Of a stretch of 64,000 nt of DNA, positions 1 to 7,767 are shown in pieces. A program made the translations under genes and the position numbers. The notes under the pieces are model-generated. The model ran no database searches and was not told the origin of the DNA. It was given only the letters and a program-made list of their open reading frames with translations. Numbering within the stretch: the first letter of the stretch is position 1; each line of letters begins with the position of its first letter. Source of the stretch: B33-G16 sp964611035 (GTDB taxonomy: Bacteria > Desulfobacterota > DSM-4660 > Desulfatiglandales > B25-G16); contig CAZSWT010000008.1 in assembly GCA_964611035.1 (NCBI GenBank), positions 9,549-73,548 on the forward strand, given 5' to 3'.

Positions 1-507
1 AGGATCATGCTGTAAGGTACCCATCTGTTTTAGGTAAAAGTGTGGCTCTATTGTTTCGAAATCCGTTGTTATCGGTATCTCACCGGTGGTTAGTATGTTC
101 TCAGAAATATGAACAGGTTCCTTTGTCAGTTTAAATGAAGCGAACTTCTCGAGCTCCTCTCTGGCAAATGGAATCCCATTATACTCCGCCTTTTCTTCGG
201 CAGAACGTCTTTTGTACTTCAAATCCCATATACCGGGATGAGCGACTACATCCATCTCCCCTGTTCTTCTCAATACTTCACGTAATCCCCCGGTATGATC
301 CCTGTGTGCGTGACTGAGCACAATTTTATCTATGCTATGTAAATCTATTCCGAGCTTGTCCGCATTACGCACTGCTACACTACTCGTACCTGTGTCAAAC
401 AAAACAATCTTATCACTGACCTGCACAAGGATACTCCAGCCCCATTCAGCCAGAAAACCAACCTCAGCAGCAGTATTTTCACAGAGTGTAGTTAACTTGA
501 TCTCCAT
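1..507 (-). CDS. MBL-fold metallo-hydrolase, C-terminus cut by window edge
   Basis: The reverse strand is open from ATG at 507 through base 1 (169 codons, no stop), so this is the N-terminal part of a gene running off the left edge. AGGAGA sits 7 nt before the ATG. A metallo-beta-lactamase zinc motif H-A-H-R-D-H-T-G-G lies at about residues 62-70, preceded by the usual strand ending in DTGTSS. The layout resembles the MBL subfamily annotated as 7,8-dihydropterin-6-methyl-4-(beta-D-ribofuranosyl)aminobenzene 5'-phosphate synthase-like. The substrate cannot be told. It is transcribed divergently from the GntR gene at 1011. Confidence 0.8.
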   Translation of the reverse strand, partial: MEIKLTTLCENTAAEVGFLAEWGWSILVQVSDKIVLFDTGTSSVAVRNADKLGIDLHSIDKIVLSHAHRDHTGGLREVLRRTGEMDVVAHPGIWDLKYKRRSAEEKAEYNGIPFAREELEKFASFKLTKEPVHISENILTTGEIPITTDFETIEPHFYLKQMGTLQHDP

Positions 508-1010
508 ACTGCATTCTCCTTTCCTTACTCCTTTTATATACGGTTATTTTTGGTATTACCGCTAAATCCTATAGGATGGTTAGCACATCAGGCGACTCGG
601 TGTCAAACAAATACGGGCAAGTAATACGGTTAATCCCTGCGCCTCGTTAAAATCTATCGGTGACGAGAAGATTTCCAGGGCTCATGAGATAAAGAGAGAC
701 CTTAAAACCCTATTCATTATTCTGCTTGAAGTACGATCTTCAGCAGAGATTCCCCAAATAAACCAAAAACCTAGTTTAACCCCACTCTACAAATTTTTGC
801 AGTATCATGTAAAATTGTATGCAAAACAGAATCACATTAATTAAAATAAAATAATCAATGTTACTCAATTTTTTCCTGATTTTATCCATTCATCTCAGCT
901 AATTGATTATAACTTATTGTAATTTATAGAGAAATTTTTTTATTTTTTTTTGTTGACATTTAAGAATTGTTTATTTAATAATATAAGCCAGATAATTTTT
1001 GTATACAAAA
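508..1010. other. AT-rich divergent intergenic region
   Basis: No coding region is seen between the MBL gene and the GntR gene. The rightmost 200 bases are very AT-rich and hold the promoter and operator-like palindromes listed separately. TTGTATGCAA at 815-824 is a near-palindrome resembling the perfect palindrome at 996-1011 and may be a second operator. Confidence 0.5.
953..981 (+). promoter_or_regulatory. Sigma70-like promoter of the GntR gene
   Basis: TTGACA at 953-958, a 17-nt spacer, then TAATAA at 976-981, in a very AT-rich stretch ending about 30 nt before the ATG at 1011. Confidence 0.5.
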
Positions 1011-1011
1011 A
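996..1011. promoter_or_regulatory. Perfect palindrome, probable GntR/FCD autoregulatory operator
   Basis: TTTTTGTATACAAAAA is a perfect 16-bp palindrome with the T-GTA-TAC-A core typical of FadR/FCD-type GntR operators. It ends on the first base of the regulator's ATG, which fits autorepression. Confidence 0.5.
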
Positions 1012-1697
1012 TGAAAAATTTACCTATCCCTAATATCATCAAAGAGGTTAGTATCTCAGCGAAGGAAAAGGCCTATGAATATCTGAAATCTAATATTCTT
1101 GCTGGGCGCTTCAATCCAGGAGAGAGGCTCGCTGAGGAGCATTTGGCAGAGCAGCTGGGAGTCAGCCGCACTCCTGTGAGAGAAGCTCTCCATAAGTTAG
1201 ACTTAGAAGGACTGATCACACCAATTGGTAAAAGAGGATTTTGCGTTTCTTCGGAATCAAAGGATGAAATCGAAGAGCTCTTTGATATTCGAGCCAGCCT
1301 TGAGGGCTATGCCCTTAGGCTAGTCTGTAAAAATATTTCTGAGGAAGCCCTTGAACAGCTCAACGGGTTCATTGAAAGGGCTGAAGATGCATTTAAAAGA
1401 AAAAATACTGATGAGATCTTTAAATGGAATACGAAATTTCACGATACTCTTTATGCATCGATAGGACATAAACACCGTTTCTACAGGCTGATTGAGAACA
1501 TGAGAAAATACGTGTTGAGATATCGTAAGGATACCCTCCACTATCTCAATGGAGCAAAGAGAACCATCGATGGCCACCGAAAGATCATATTGGTCCTTAA
1601 AGCAAAATACCCTGATGTTTGTGAGTTGACGATGCGGCATCACATCCAAGAGGCAAAGGAGGATGCGTTACAGGCGCTAGAGCAAGAGGATTCTTGA
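1011..1697 (+). CDS. GntR-family transcriptional regulator, FCD subfamily
   Basis: A 228-residue regulator. The N-terminal winged helix-turn-helix has the typical LAEQLGVSRTPVREALHKL stretch, followed by a helical FCD ligand-binding domain with the usual Arg/His/Glu-rich positions (DIRASLEGYALRL, then FHDTL). FCD proteins usually sense organic acids and repress nearby genes. An in-frame TTG at 999 would add four residues, but it lies inside the operator palindrome and neither start has a clear SD, so ATG 1011 is preferred. It probably controls itself and perhaps the Fe-S pair or amidase genes downstream. Its ligand is unknown. Confidence 0.85.
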   Translation: MKNLPIPNIIKEVSISAKEKAYEYLKSNILAGRFNPGERLAEEHLAEQLGVSRTPVREALHKLDLEGLITPIGKRGFCVSSESKDEIEELFDIRASLEGYALRLVCKNISEEALEQLNGFIERAEDAFKRKNTDEIFKWNTKFHDTLYASIGHKHRFYRLIENMRKYVLRYRKDTLHYLNGAKRTIDGHRKIILVLKAKYPDVCELTMRHHIQEAKEDALQALEQEDS

Positions 1698-2030
1698 TTT
1701 TGGTGAAGTGTTGCAGGGTAGCGAGAATAAAGCTAAAGGGATTCGGCGGATTTTAGTATGAGTGAAGGAACTTTGGTAGATTAGTTCGAGAATGCCAAAT
1801 GAGATGAGAAAATTCCTGCCTGTATGAATAATGGCTTCAAAACGTTGAAGGATTACAGAGTGATTCGTAAACTTAAAAAAGATCTGTAGCGAATATATAA
1901 GAGAAAGGGAAATACCTTAAATTATATCGGGGGAAAATTCCTGAGAGCTTTTTCAAACGGCATATTTACTGTTAGGCGGAGTATTGGCTATGTCAGTACA
2001 GTTCTATTAAAATTTTGAAAGGAGGAATCG
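1698..2030. other. Intergenic region without recognised feature
   Basis: About 330 bases with no convincing ORF or hairpin. The only clear signal is AAAGGAGG at about 2019-2026, the ribosome-binding site of the gene at 2031. Confidence 0.4.
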
Positions 2031-2759
2031 ATGATAACAATAGATATAGAGAAGTGTACCGGTTGTGAGATGTGTTTACCTTATTGCACAGTAGGATGTA
2101 TTTCTATTAGCGAGGGTGTCGCCAATATTAATCAGGATGATTGTGTAGAGTGTGGTGTCTGTATTCGTTCTGGCTGTTGTCCTGTAGATGCAATTATTGA
2201 AAAGGGGAAGAGTCCATGGCCCCGCTCTATTCGCGCAATTTTGTCAAATCCTCTAACTGAGAGTGAAGACACACGAGTTCCTGGACGAGGCACTGAGGAA
2301 GTAAAAACCAATGATATCTCAGGTCGAGCCAAACCTGGATTTGTTGGCTTTGCTGTTGAAATGGGACGCCCAGGCGTCAGCACTTCTATGCGTGATGTGG
2401 AGAAAATGACTATGGCTCTTGCTCCCCTAGGTGTGGATTTCGAACCTGAAAATCCTGTAACTTTCTGGATTACCAATAAGGAAACAGGAAAGTTAAGAGA
2501 TGATATACTTAATGAGAAATCTCTCTCAGCTATTATAGAATTCGGAATGCCTCTTGATAAATTGCGGCCAGTTATAGAGGTAATTCGTAAGATGGAAAAA
2601 GAAGTGGATACAGTTTTTACTTGTTGTGCTGCTTCCAAGGTATTACCAGATGGTTCAATTCCTGCGGAAAAGATGCTTAAAGATATGGGCGTTGAAGTCC
2701 GGCCCAATTGTAAGATAAATGTTGGGCTGGGGAAACCCCGATTCAATTTTACATACTAA
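2031..2759 (+). CDS. Unrecognised protein with N-terminal two-cluster ferredoxin domain
   Basis: A 242-residue protein with a strong SD (AAAGGAGG). Residues 1-60 carry two Cys motifs: C9/C12/C15/C19 (plus C23), then C38/C41/C44/C49-C50-P. The second has an extra residue and a double Cys compared with the usual CxxCxxCxxxCP. The rest (about 75-242) is a soluble alpha/beta domain I do not recognise, with GRPGVSTSMRDVEK near residue 122, a CC pair in TVFTCCAAS near 205 and a late Cys in RPNCKI. It is probably an electron-transfer or Fe-S enzyme subunit working with the product of the gene 17 nt downstream. Function unknown. Confidence 0.75.
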   Translation: MITIDIEKCTGCEMCLPYCTVGCISISEGVANINQDDCVECGVCIRSGCCPVDAIIEKGKSPWPRSIRAILSNPLTESEDTRVPGRGTEEVKTNDISGRAKPGFVGFAVEMGRPGVSTSMRDVEKMTMALAPLGVDFEPENPVTFWITNKETGKLRDDILNEKSLSAIIEFGMPLDKLRPVIEVIRKMEKEVDTVFTCCAASKVLPDGSIPAEKMLKDMGVEVRPNCKINVGLGKPRFNFTY

Positions 2760-2776
2760 ATTAAGGAGGTATTATC

Positions 2777-3409
2777 ATGACACATACTCTTCATCGACAA
2801 GGAACAGTGGAAAGCCTCAGCTATGATTACCCAATGGTCTCAGTAGCTTGTCATGCAGTAGCCGAATCACTTGAGGGAGCTGGACCTAAGATTGCAAAAT
2901 TCCTAGAGATCTCTAAAAAAAATGGCGCTGTTAACGTTGGTGATATGAAACAGGGGAGCATATACTTCGATAATCTTGATATTAAAAAAATCTGTGACAA
3001 CGTATCGGATACTACAATAGCCGAATGTGTTTTTGATAACTTGGAAGGAGTAAAGAAAACTCTTTTAGAGCTCAAGGAGCTAGATATGGGTATACCCATA
3101 GTAGTGAGTGGCCTTCTTGAACCTGTGGGTAAGATGCTTAGGGAAATAGGGCTCGAAGTTCATACCGTCGCCCAATCTCTTGGAGTATGGGGCAAAACTG
3201 AACTCTTGCCAAATAAAGATGTCTTGGAGATTACTACTATGTGTGGACATCACATGGTATCACCCAGATTGGTTGAAAAATTTATAGATGACATAAAGAA
3301 GGGGAAGAACACCCCCGAGAAAGCAGCGAAAATTTTGACAAAGCAGTGTTGTTGCGGAATTTTTAATGAGAAGCGTGCTGCTGATCTTTTGCAAAAAGCT
3401 TGTTCTTAA
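2777..3409 (+). CDS. Unrecognised Cys-rich partner protein
   Basis: A 210-residue soluble protein, with SD TAAGGAGG about 8 nt before the ATG and 17 nt after the Fe-S gene, so the two are almost certainly co-translated. It has no signal peptide or membrane segment. Cysteines cluster late: TTMCGHHMVS near residue 155, and TKQCCCGIFN near 190, three Cys in a row, an unusual motif that could hold a metal or Fe-S cluster. No family recognised. The pairing with the two-cluster ferredoxin-like protein suggests a two-subunit redox enzyme. Function unknown. Confidence 0.7.
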   Translation: MTHTLHRQGTVESLSYDYPMVSVACHAVAESLEGAGPKIAKFLEISKKNGAVNVGDMKQGSIYFDNLDIKKICDNVSDTTIAECVFDNLEGVKKTLLELKELDMGIPIVVSGLLEPVGKMLREIGLEVHTVAQSLGVWGKTELLPNKDVLEITTMCGHHMVSPRLVEKFIDDIKKGKNTPEKAAKILTKQCCCGIFNEKRAADLLQKACS

Positions 3410-4085
3410 TTCACACTTAGCTTTACGGTGTGTCCACTAAATGGGGGTAAGTTCACCTAACCATTTGTGAAATAAGCATGATACATTTCTCGTCATGATG
3501 AAGTGTAAAAGTATTACTAATTAGGCAATGGATATATTTGCTGCATTTCGTGATTAGTTTTAATAACTTGAGAACTTTTGCGGTGTTTAGTTCTAAACTC
3601 ATCAAAAAGAGAATTCATTGCTTCGTCGGGTTGGAAAGGATGCTAAAAATTAATAATAGCCGTTTACAAAATTAGAGATTTGGGAATAACTTTTAACAAA
3701 ACGTACTTTATCAATCTGGCCAATTTTGGCCGCTGTTAACGTAATAGACAAAACCGTGATATGCGCAATGATGCAGTCATTAGCCACGGCATTGAGGCCA
3801 TATACAGGTAGAGGAAACTCCCGGAGATCTTCTTGAGCTCGATGAGCTGAGTGACGAGATTGACTCTTATGATTTGCAGAGCATTATTTTACGTTCTTGC
3901 AGACAAGAGCATTGAGTAACGCCTGCCTTGAGAAAGGAGGCCTTCCCCTTACCTTTGAAGGAAAACAGCCAGTAAGGCAGGGTTCAAATGTTTCAAACAG
4001 TAGCTCATATTTTCATATTTGAATATAAAAGGGTGTCCCCTTTGAGGAATTAAGCTGAGCTAAAACAATAGAAGGAAAAGGTGCC
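3410..4085. other. Long intergenic region with possible gene remnants
   Basis: 676 bases without a credible full gene. A short open stretch at about 3797-3916 reads (…)VEETPGDLLELDELSDEID(…) before a stop and may be a remnant, but no homologue was recognised. GGTGTGTCCACTAA near 3427 and AGTTCACC near 3451 look like a weak terminal repeat, which is not enough to call an IS. A structured inverted repeat at 3922-3981 is listed separately. Confidence 0.35.
3922..3981. repeat. Inverted repeat upstream of the amidase operon
   Basis: CCTGCCTT at 3922-3929 pairs with AAGGCAGG at 3974-3981 around a 44-nt loop that contains further complementary AAAGG/CCTTT segments. It lies about 100 bases before the AtzG-like/amidase pair. 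It could be a leader RNA fold or the terminator of a lost gene. No known riboswitch class recognised. Confidence 0.3.
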
Positions 4086-4295
4086 ATGAAAAAGATTTCT
4101 TCGAGCAAGCTTGCAGAGTTATGCCCCCAAATCTTCGGGGTAGACTTCGAGAGTGACAGGTTGGATGAACTTGTCTCTGAATTGACGGGAATACTCGATG
4201 AGATCACAAAACTTCGCAAACTCGATTTATCCGATGTTCCCCCTGTTGTGGTCTTCGATGCTAAGGCGACTTATAGGGAGGGCCAGAATGACTAA
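4086..4295 (+). CDS. Small GatC/AtzG-like amidase accessory protein
   Basis: A 69-residue protein. GAAGGAAAAG precedes the ATG. The sequence is helical, with a C-terminal segment LDLSDVPPVVVFDA(…)YREG that resembles GatC/AtzG-type small subunits, which wrap around amidase-signature enzymes and end in a similar Pro-rich tail. It overlaps the amidase start by 8 bases (ATGACTAA), which implies translational coupling and a stoichiometric complex. Length fits the AtzG class. The assignment rests on size, tail motif and context and is moderately sure. Confidence 0.65.
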   Translation: MKKISSSKLAELCPQIFGVDFESDRLDELVSELTGILDEITKLRKLDLSDVPPVVVFDAKATYREGQND

Positions 4296-5685
4296 AAAGG
4301 ATATTGCATTTCTGCCGATAGAAATCTTGGCCACGAAAATTCAATCTCGAGAGCTGTCACCTGTCAAGCTCACCGAACGCATGCTTAACTGCATCAGGAA
4401 ATATGACGAGAGTATTAAAGCCTTTCTGTTCGTCGTTGAGTCGGCCAGAGAGGCGGCGGAGCAGGCTGAAAAGGAAATCAGGGATGGGCACTACCGCGGT
4501 CCGCTCCACGGCATCCCAATCGCCTTAAAGGACAATTACCTGACGAAGGGCATTCCTACTACCGCCGGGACCAAAGCACCGGGAATCTTGTTTCCCAATG
4601 TCGACGCAACTACAGTCCGTCGTCTCAGGCAAGCCGGGGCAATACTCATAGGCAAGACCAATATGCATGAGTTCGCCTGGGGTAACGTCACACCGCCAAC
4701 TCGGAATCCATGGGATGTGAATCGCGTTCCGGGTGGCTCAAGTGGGGGCTCTGGGGCTGCAGTCGCCGCCTCGCTATGTGTGGCTGCGCTCGGATCTGAT
4801 ACAGGTGGCTCCGTGCGAATTCCTGCGAGCTTGTGTGGGATAGTCGGGCTGAAAGCAACCTATGGACGAGTAAGCAAGAATGGTATCGTCACGCACAGTT
4901 GGTCCCTGGATCATGCCGGGACTCTCACGAAGACGGTCAAGGATGCAGCCCTGCTCTTGAACGTTTTAGCTGGATACGATCCGGAAGATCCATCTAGCAG
5001 CTCTGCGCCGGTTCCCGACTATACGAGGTCGCTCGGCGAGTCCATTCATGACCTGAAAATCGGTGTATGTCGTAATCATTTCTTCGATCGCAATGATGAA
5101 GACGTCCATTGGGCCGTAGAGAGTGCGGTGGACGAACTTTCTAAAGCTTCAGCAGGAATACTCGAGTTCAACTTGCCGATTTTACGATATGGCCTCGGAG
5201 CAATATTCGCGATCGAATTGGCGTCCTCATCATGTTATCATGAGAAGAAACTTGAAAAGGGTCTTCAGCAGTATTTCCAGCCCGATGTGAGGACCATGGT
5301 AGAGCTTGGCAAATTTGTTGCTGCCACGGACTATCTTAAAGCAGAGCAATTCAGGCGAGTATTGATATCGGATCTACGCAAAGTGTTCAAGTCGGTCGAC
5401 GTAATCGTCACGCCATCAACGCCAATCACTGCATGGAAATTGGATCAATCTGCTGTAACCATTGGTGGCGAAGAAGAGAGTGTGCTTGCCGCCTCTTGGC
5501 GTCTCACATATCCATTTAATCTTGCTGGTCTGCCAGCAATTTCCATACCCTGTGGCTTCGACTCACACAAACTGCCGATCGGATTACAAATTGCAGGGAA
5601 ACCGTTTGCCGAAGAGACGGTGTTACGGGTCGCTCATGCCTATGAATCCCGACATGATTGGAAGAATCGGGTACCTGCTCTATGA
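4288..5685 (+). CDS. Amidase-signature family amidase
   Basis: A 465-residue amidase hydrolysing a C-N amide bond. Start ATG at 4288 is chosen because of GGGAGGG just upstream and the overlap with the AtzG-like gene; the frame stays open further upstream without an RBS. The Ser-cisSer-Lys triad is visible: K81 in IALKDN, S151 in GGSSGGSGAAVAAS, S175 in DTGGSVRIPA. Members include GatA, AtzE, indoleacetamide hydrolase and other amide hydrolases. With the small partner and the Urt-like transporter downstream it probably acts on an imported amide or urea derivative. The exact substrate is unknown. Confidence 0.88.
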   Translation: MTKKDIAFLPIEILATKIQSRELSPVKLTERMLNCIRKYDESIKAFLFVVESAREAAEQAEKEIRDGHYRGPLHGIPIALKDNYLTKGIPTTAGTKAPGILFPNVDATTVRRLRQAGAILIGKTNMHEFAWGNVTPPTRNPWDVNRVPGGSSGGSGAAVAASLCVAALGSDTGGSVRIPASLCGIVGLKATYGRVSKNGIVTHSWSLDHAGTLTKTVKDAALLLNVLAGYDPEDPSSSSAPVPDYTRSLGESIHDLKIGVCRNHFFDRNDEDVHWAVESAVDELSKASAGILEFNLPILRYGLGAIFAIELASSSCYHEKKLEKGLQQYFQPDVRTMVELGKFVAATDYLKAEQFRRVLISDLRKVFKSVDVIVTPSTPITAWKLDQSAVTIGGEEESVLAASWRLTYPFNLAGLPAISIPCGFDSHKLPIGLQIAGKPFAEETVLRVAHAYESRHDWKNRVPAL

Positions 5686-6090
5686 CTGTGCGTTGGCAAG
5701 GTTTGACAGGGCAAAACTAAAGGTCGCCGAAGCGGCGGAGTGGCAATGCACTTTATCGTGGAACCAATAACGCGTGTGGGGTTGCTGTTTTTTAGAAACA
5801 GTTAATATTATGCAACTTTTGTCTATCAAAAATCAGATCTTGGGTGCATAGACCTTATTACAAGCGCACGAAAGGAGGTGATTTTTATAACTAAACACCG
5901 AGCTAGACAAAGACTTCGAGGGTACAGTCATAGATGGCTCGGAGAGCGGGTTTGACTCGGTGTATGGCAGGGACAGGGAGCAAGAAGTATATATATTATG
6001 CTAATTAAATCGCTACACTATCCGGGTTATGGTAGCCTGGTGTCTTGCTCCTCTCAGCGGTTAACCTTAAGTAAAGAAAGGAGATTCGTC
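5686..6090. other. Leader region of the amide-type ABC transporter
   Basis: 405 bases between the amidase and the binding-protein gene. It contains a near-perfect SD (AAAGGAGGTGAT, 5871-5882) with no canonical ATG at proper spacing; a GTG-started 25-codon frame from 5878 is weak. ACACCGAG (5895-5902) pairs with CTCGGTGT (5956-5963), giving a possible leader hairpin. The true RBS for the next gene is AAAGGAG at about 6077-6083. Confidence 0.4.
5895..5963. repeat. Inverted repeat in the transporter leader
   Basis: An 8-bp perfect stem ACACCGAG/CTCGGTGT with a 53-nt loop, about 130 bases before the binding-protein start. Possibly a regulatory leader fold. No known class recognised. Confidence 0.3.
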
Positions 6091-7635
6091 ATGTCGAATG
6101 ACAAGAAGAGTAGAGATAGCAAATCGAAGGATAATACGGGTGCTAATCATACCACCTATTTTCAATTCGATGATGAAACTTCCGGTCTCACACGACGGGA
6201 GTTCGTCAAGAAAACTGCTCTCGCTGGTGCAGTGGTTAGCGCAGCTTCGGTGATTGGGGCTCCAGCAATCCTCCGGGCCCAGAGCGCCAAGGAGGGGCCC
6301 ATAAAATTTGGCCTCCTCGAGGACCGTTCGGGAATCGCTGCGTATCAGGGCACCCCGAAGTATCACGCAACTCAACTTGCTATTAAGGAAATCAACGAGG
6401 GTTACACCCTCAGGGGTGGTCCGACCGGTCCCGGCGGCTTAGGTGCCTTAGGACAACATGCCGCCAAGTCCCCTACGAGCAACATAAAGGATCGCATCGT
6501 AACCGACGGCGGGCCATTAATCGATAAGAAAACCATAGTCTACAAGGAGACGGACGACATACTTATCAAGTCAGGAGAGAAAGGATTGCTGGGTCGGCAG
6601 ATCAAACTGATTTCCCCCGATACGCAGTCCGACAACCGTCGTTATCAATCCCTTTCAAGGCGTCTAATTTTGGACAATAAGGTCGATATAATTATGGGCG
6701 CTGGCATGAGCTCGCACCGCGAGGCAGTCAGGCCGATCATGTACAAACAAAAGATGTTGTATTTCTACAACTCGCAGTATGAGGGAGGTGTTGCCGACAA
6801 ATACACGTTCTGCTCCGGCGCTTTGCCTGAACAGCAGATCATTCCCGTGATTCAGTATTGCATCGAAAACTTTGGCCCCAAGATATACATTATTTTAGCG
6901 GATTACAACTTCGGCCAGCTGAGCGCTATGTGGACGCGGGCAATGGCACCTATCCTTGGCGCGAAGGTCATCGGAGAAGAGTCCATACCACTGAGCGTCT
7001 CAACCTTCAGCTCGACAATCGCGAACATCCAACGGGCGAAGCCAGACTGGCTGATGGTCTACCTGTCTGGAGAGAACCACACTAACTATTACCCGCAGGC
7101 GAGAGCGGCTGGTCTCTCCGGTCTTCCCATGGGAGCGACAACCAACATGGCACAGGGCTATGAGCACATTCGTTTCGCCGCGCCGGCGATCTCGAACATG
7201 CACAACGCAGTCAATTACATGGAGGAAATCCCGACTCCGCGCAACATTGCGTTTGTGAAGCGATTCCGAAAAATGTTTCCCGGCGAGCCTTACGTCAACC
7301 AGTTGTGTCAGCTGTCCTATCTGTCGACCCACCTCTGGGCCAGGGCGGTGCGGCTGGCCGGTACAACCGACAAGGAAGAGGTCATAAAGGCTCTTGAGTC
7401 TGGCATCGGAATTGAGGCCCCTGAAGGTTATGTGTTCATGGATCCGGCGACACATCACATGAGCCATTATATCCGTCTCGCGAAGTCTGACGATAAGCAC
7501 AACATATCCTTCGTGAAGGAGTGGCCATCCATCGAACCATGGTGGACGCGTCGCCTCGGCGTTAACCTCATTGGCCATCCCGAATCTAAGCAGTACACTC
7601 CCAATGACGACCCATACTTCAAGAAGTACCTATGA
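6091..7635 (+). CDS. Urea/amide-type ABC transporter substrate-binding protein with Tat-like signal
   Basis: A 514-residue periplasmic binding protein. The start at 6091 is fixed by AAAGGAG 8 nt upstream. A long polar N-region precedes T34-R35-R36-E-F-V-K, a match to the twin-arginine motif, then a hydrophobic stretch and AQS-like cleavage site near residue 63. The mature part begins PIKFGLLEDRSG and matches the type-I (leucine/urea/amide) binding-protein fold, as in UrtA/FmdD/AmiC. Downstream genes supply Urt-like membrane and ATPase parts, and amidases flank the operon. Substrate is inferred to be urea or an amide. It is longer than usual UrtA (about 400-440), with an inserted Gly-rich segment near residues 105-150. 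Confidence 0.8.
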   Translation: MSNDKKSRDSKSKDNTGANHTTYFQFDDETSGLTRREFVKKTALAGAVVSAASVIGAPAILRAQSAKEGPIKFGLLEDRSGIAAYQGTPKYHATQLAIKEINEGYTLRGGPTGPGGLGALGQHAAKSPTSNIKDRIVTDGGPLIDKKTIVYKETDDILIKSGEKGLLGRQIKLISPDTQSDNRRYQSLSRRLILDNKVDIIMGAGMSSHREAVRPIMYKQKMLYFYNSQYEGGVADKYTFCSGALPEQQIIPVIQYCIENFGPKIYIILADYNFGQLSAMWTRAMAPILGAKVIGEESIPLSVSTFSSTIANIQRAKPDWLMVYLSGENHTNYYPQARAAGLSGLPMGATTNMAQGYEHIRFAAPAISNMHNAVNYMEEIPTPRNIAFVKRFRKMFPGEPYVNQLCQLSYLSTHLWARAVRLAGTTDKEEVIKALESGIGIEAPEGYVFMDPATHHMSHYIRLAKSDDKHNISFVKEWPSIEPWWTRRLGVNLIGHPESKQYTPNDDPYFKKYL

Positions 7636-7645
7636 CGAAGCGCTA

Positions 7646-7679
7646 AAGCTCCCGCTTGACCCAGCATAAGCGGGAGCTT
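7646..7679. terminator. Perfect hairpin between binding protein and permease genes
   Basis: AAGCTCCCGCTT (7646-7657) and AAGCGGGAGCTT (7668-7679) form a perfect 12-bp stem with a 10-nt loop, 10 nt after the binding-protein stop. There is no T-run, so it is more likely an mRNA-stabilising or attenuating hairpin that raises the binding protein relative to the permeases than a full terminator. Confidence 0.6.
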
Positions 7680-7767
7680 ACATATTGCCTTGCCGGAGGT
7701 GGTCTACAGCTTTATTGAGCTAAACGTATCAATTTTAAGCAGTGAAAAATACACGAGGGATTCGAAA

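Noticed and set aside
2132..2746. Minus-strand open frame of 204 codons over the Fe-S gene
   Set aside because: The plus-strand gene has a strong SD and two ferredoxin Cys motifs; the antisense frame is Ser/Arg-rich without motif.
3427..3460. Possible insertion-sequence end (GGTGTGTCCACT … AGTTCACC)
   Set aside because: The inverted match is short and imperfect, and no transposase fragment was found nearby.
5878..5955. Small leader peptide (GTG start, 25 codons) before the binding-protein gene
   Set aside because: The GTG lies inside the SD itself and no better start exists; coding is not supported.
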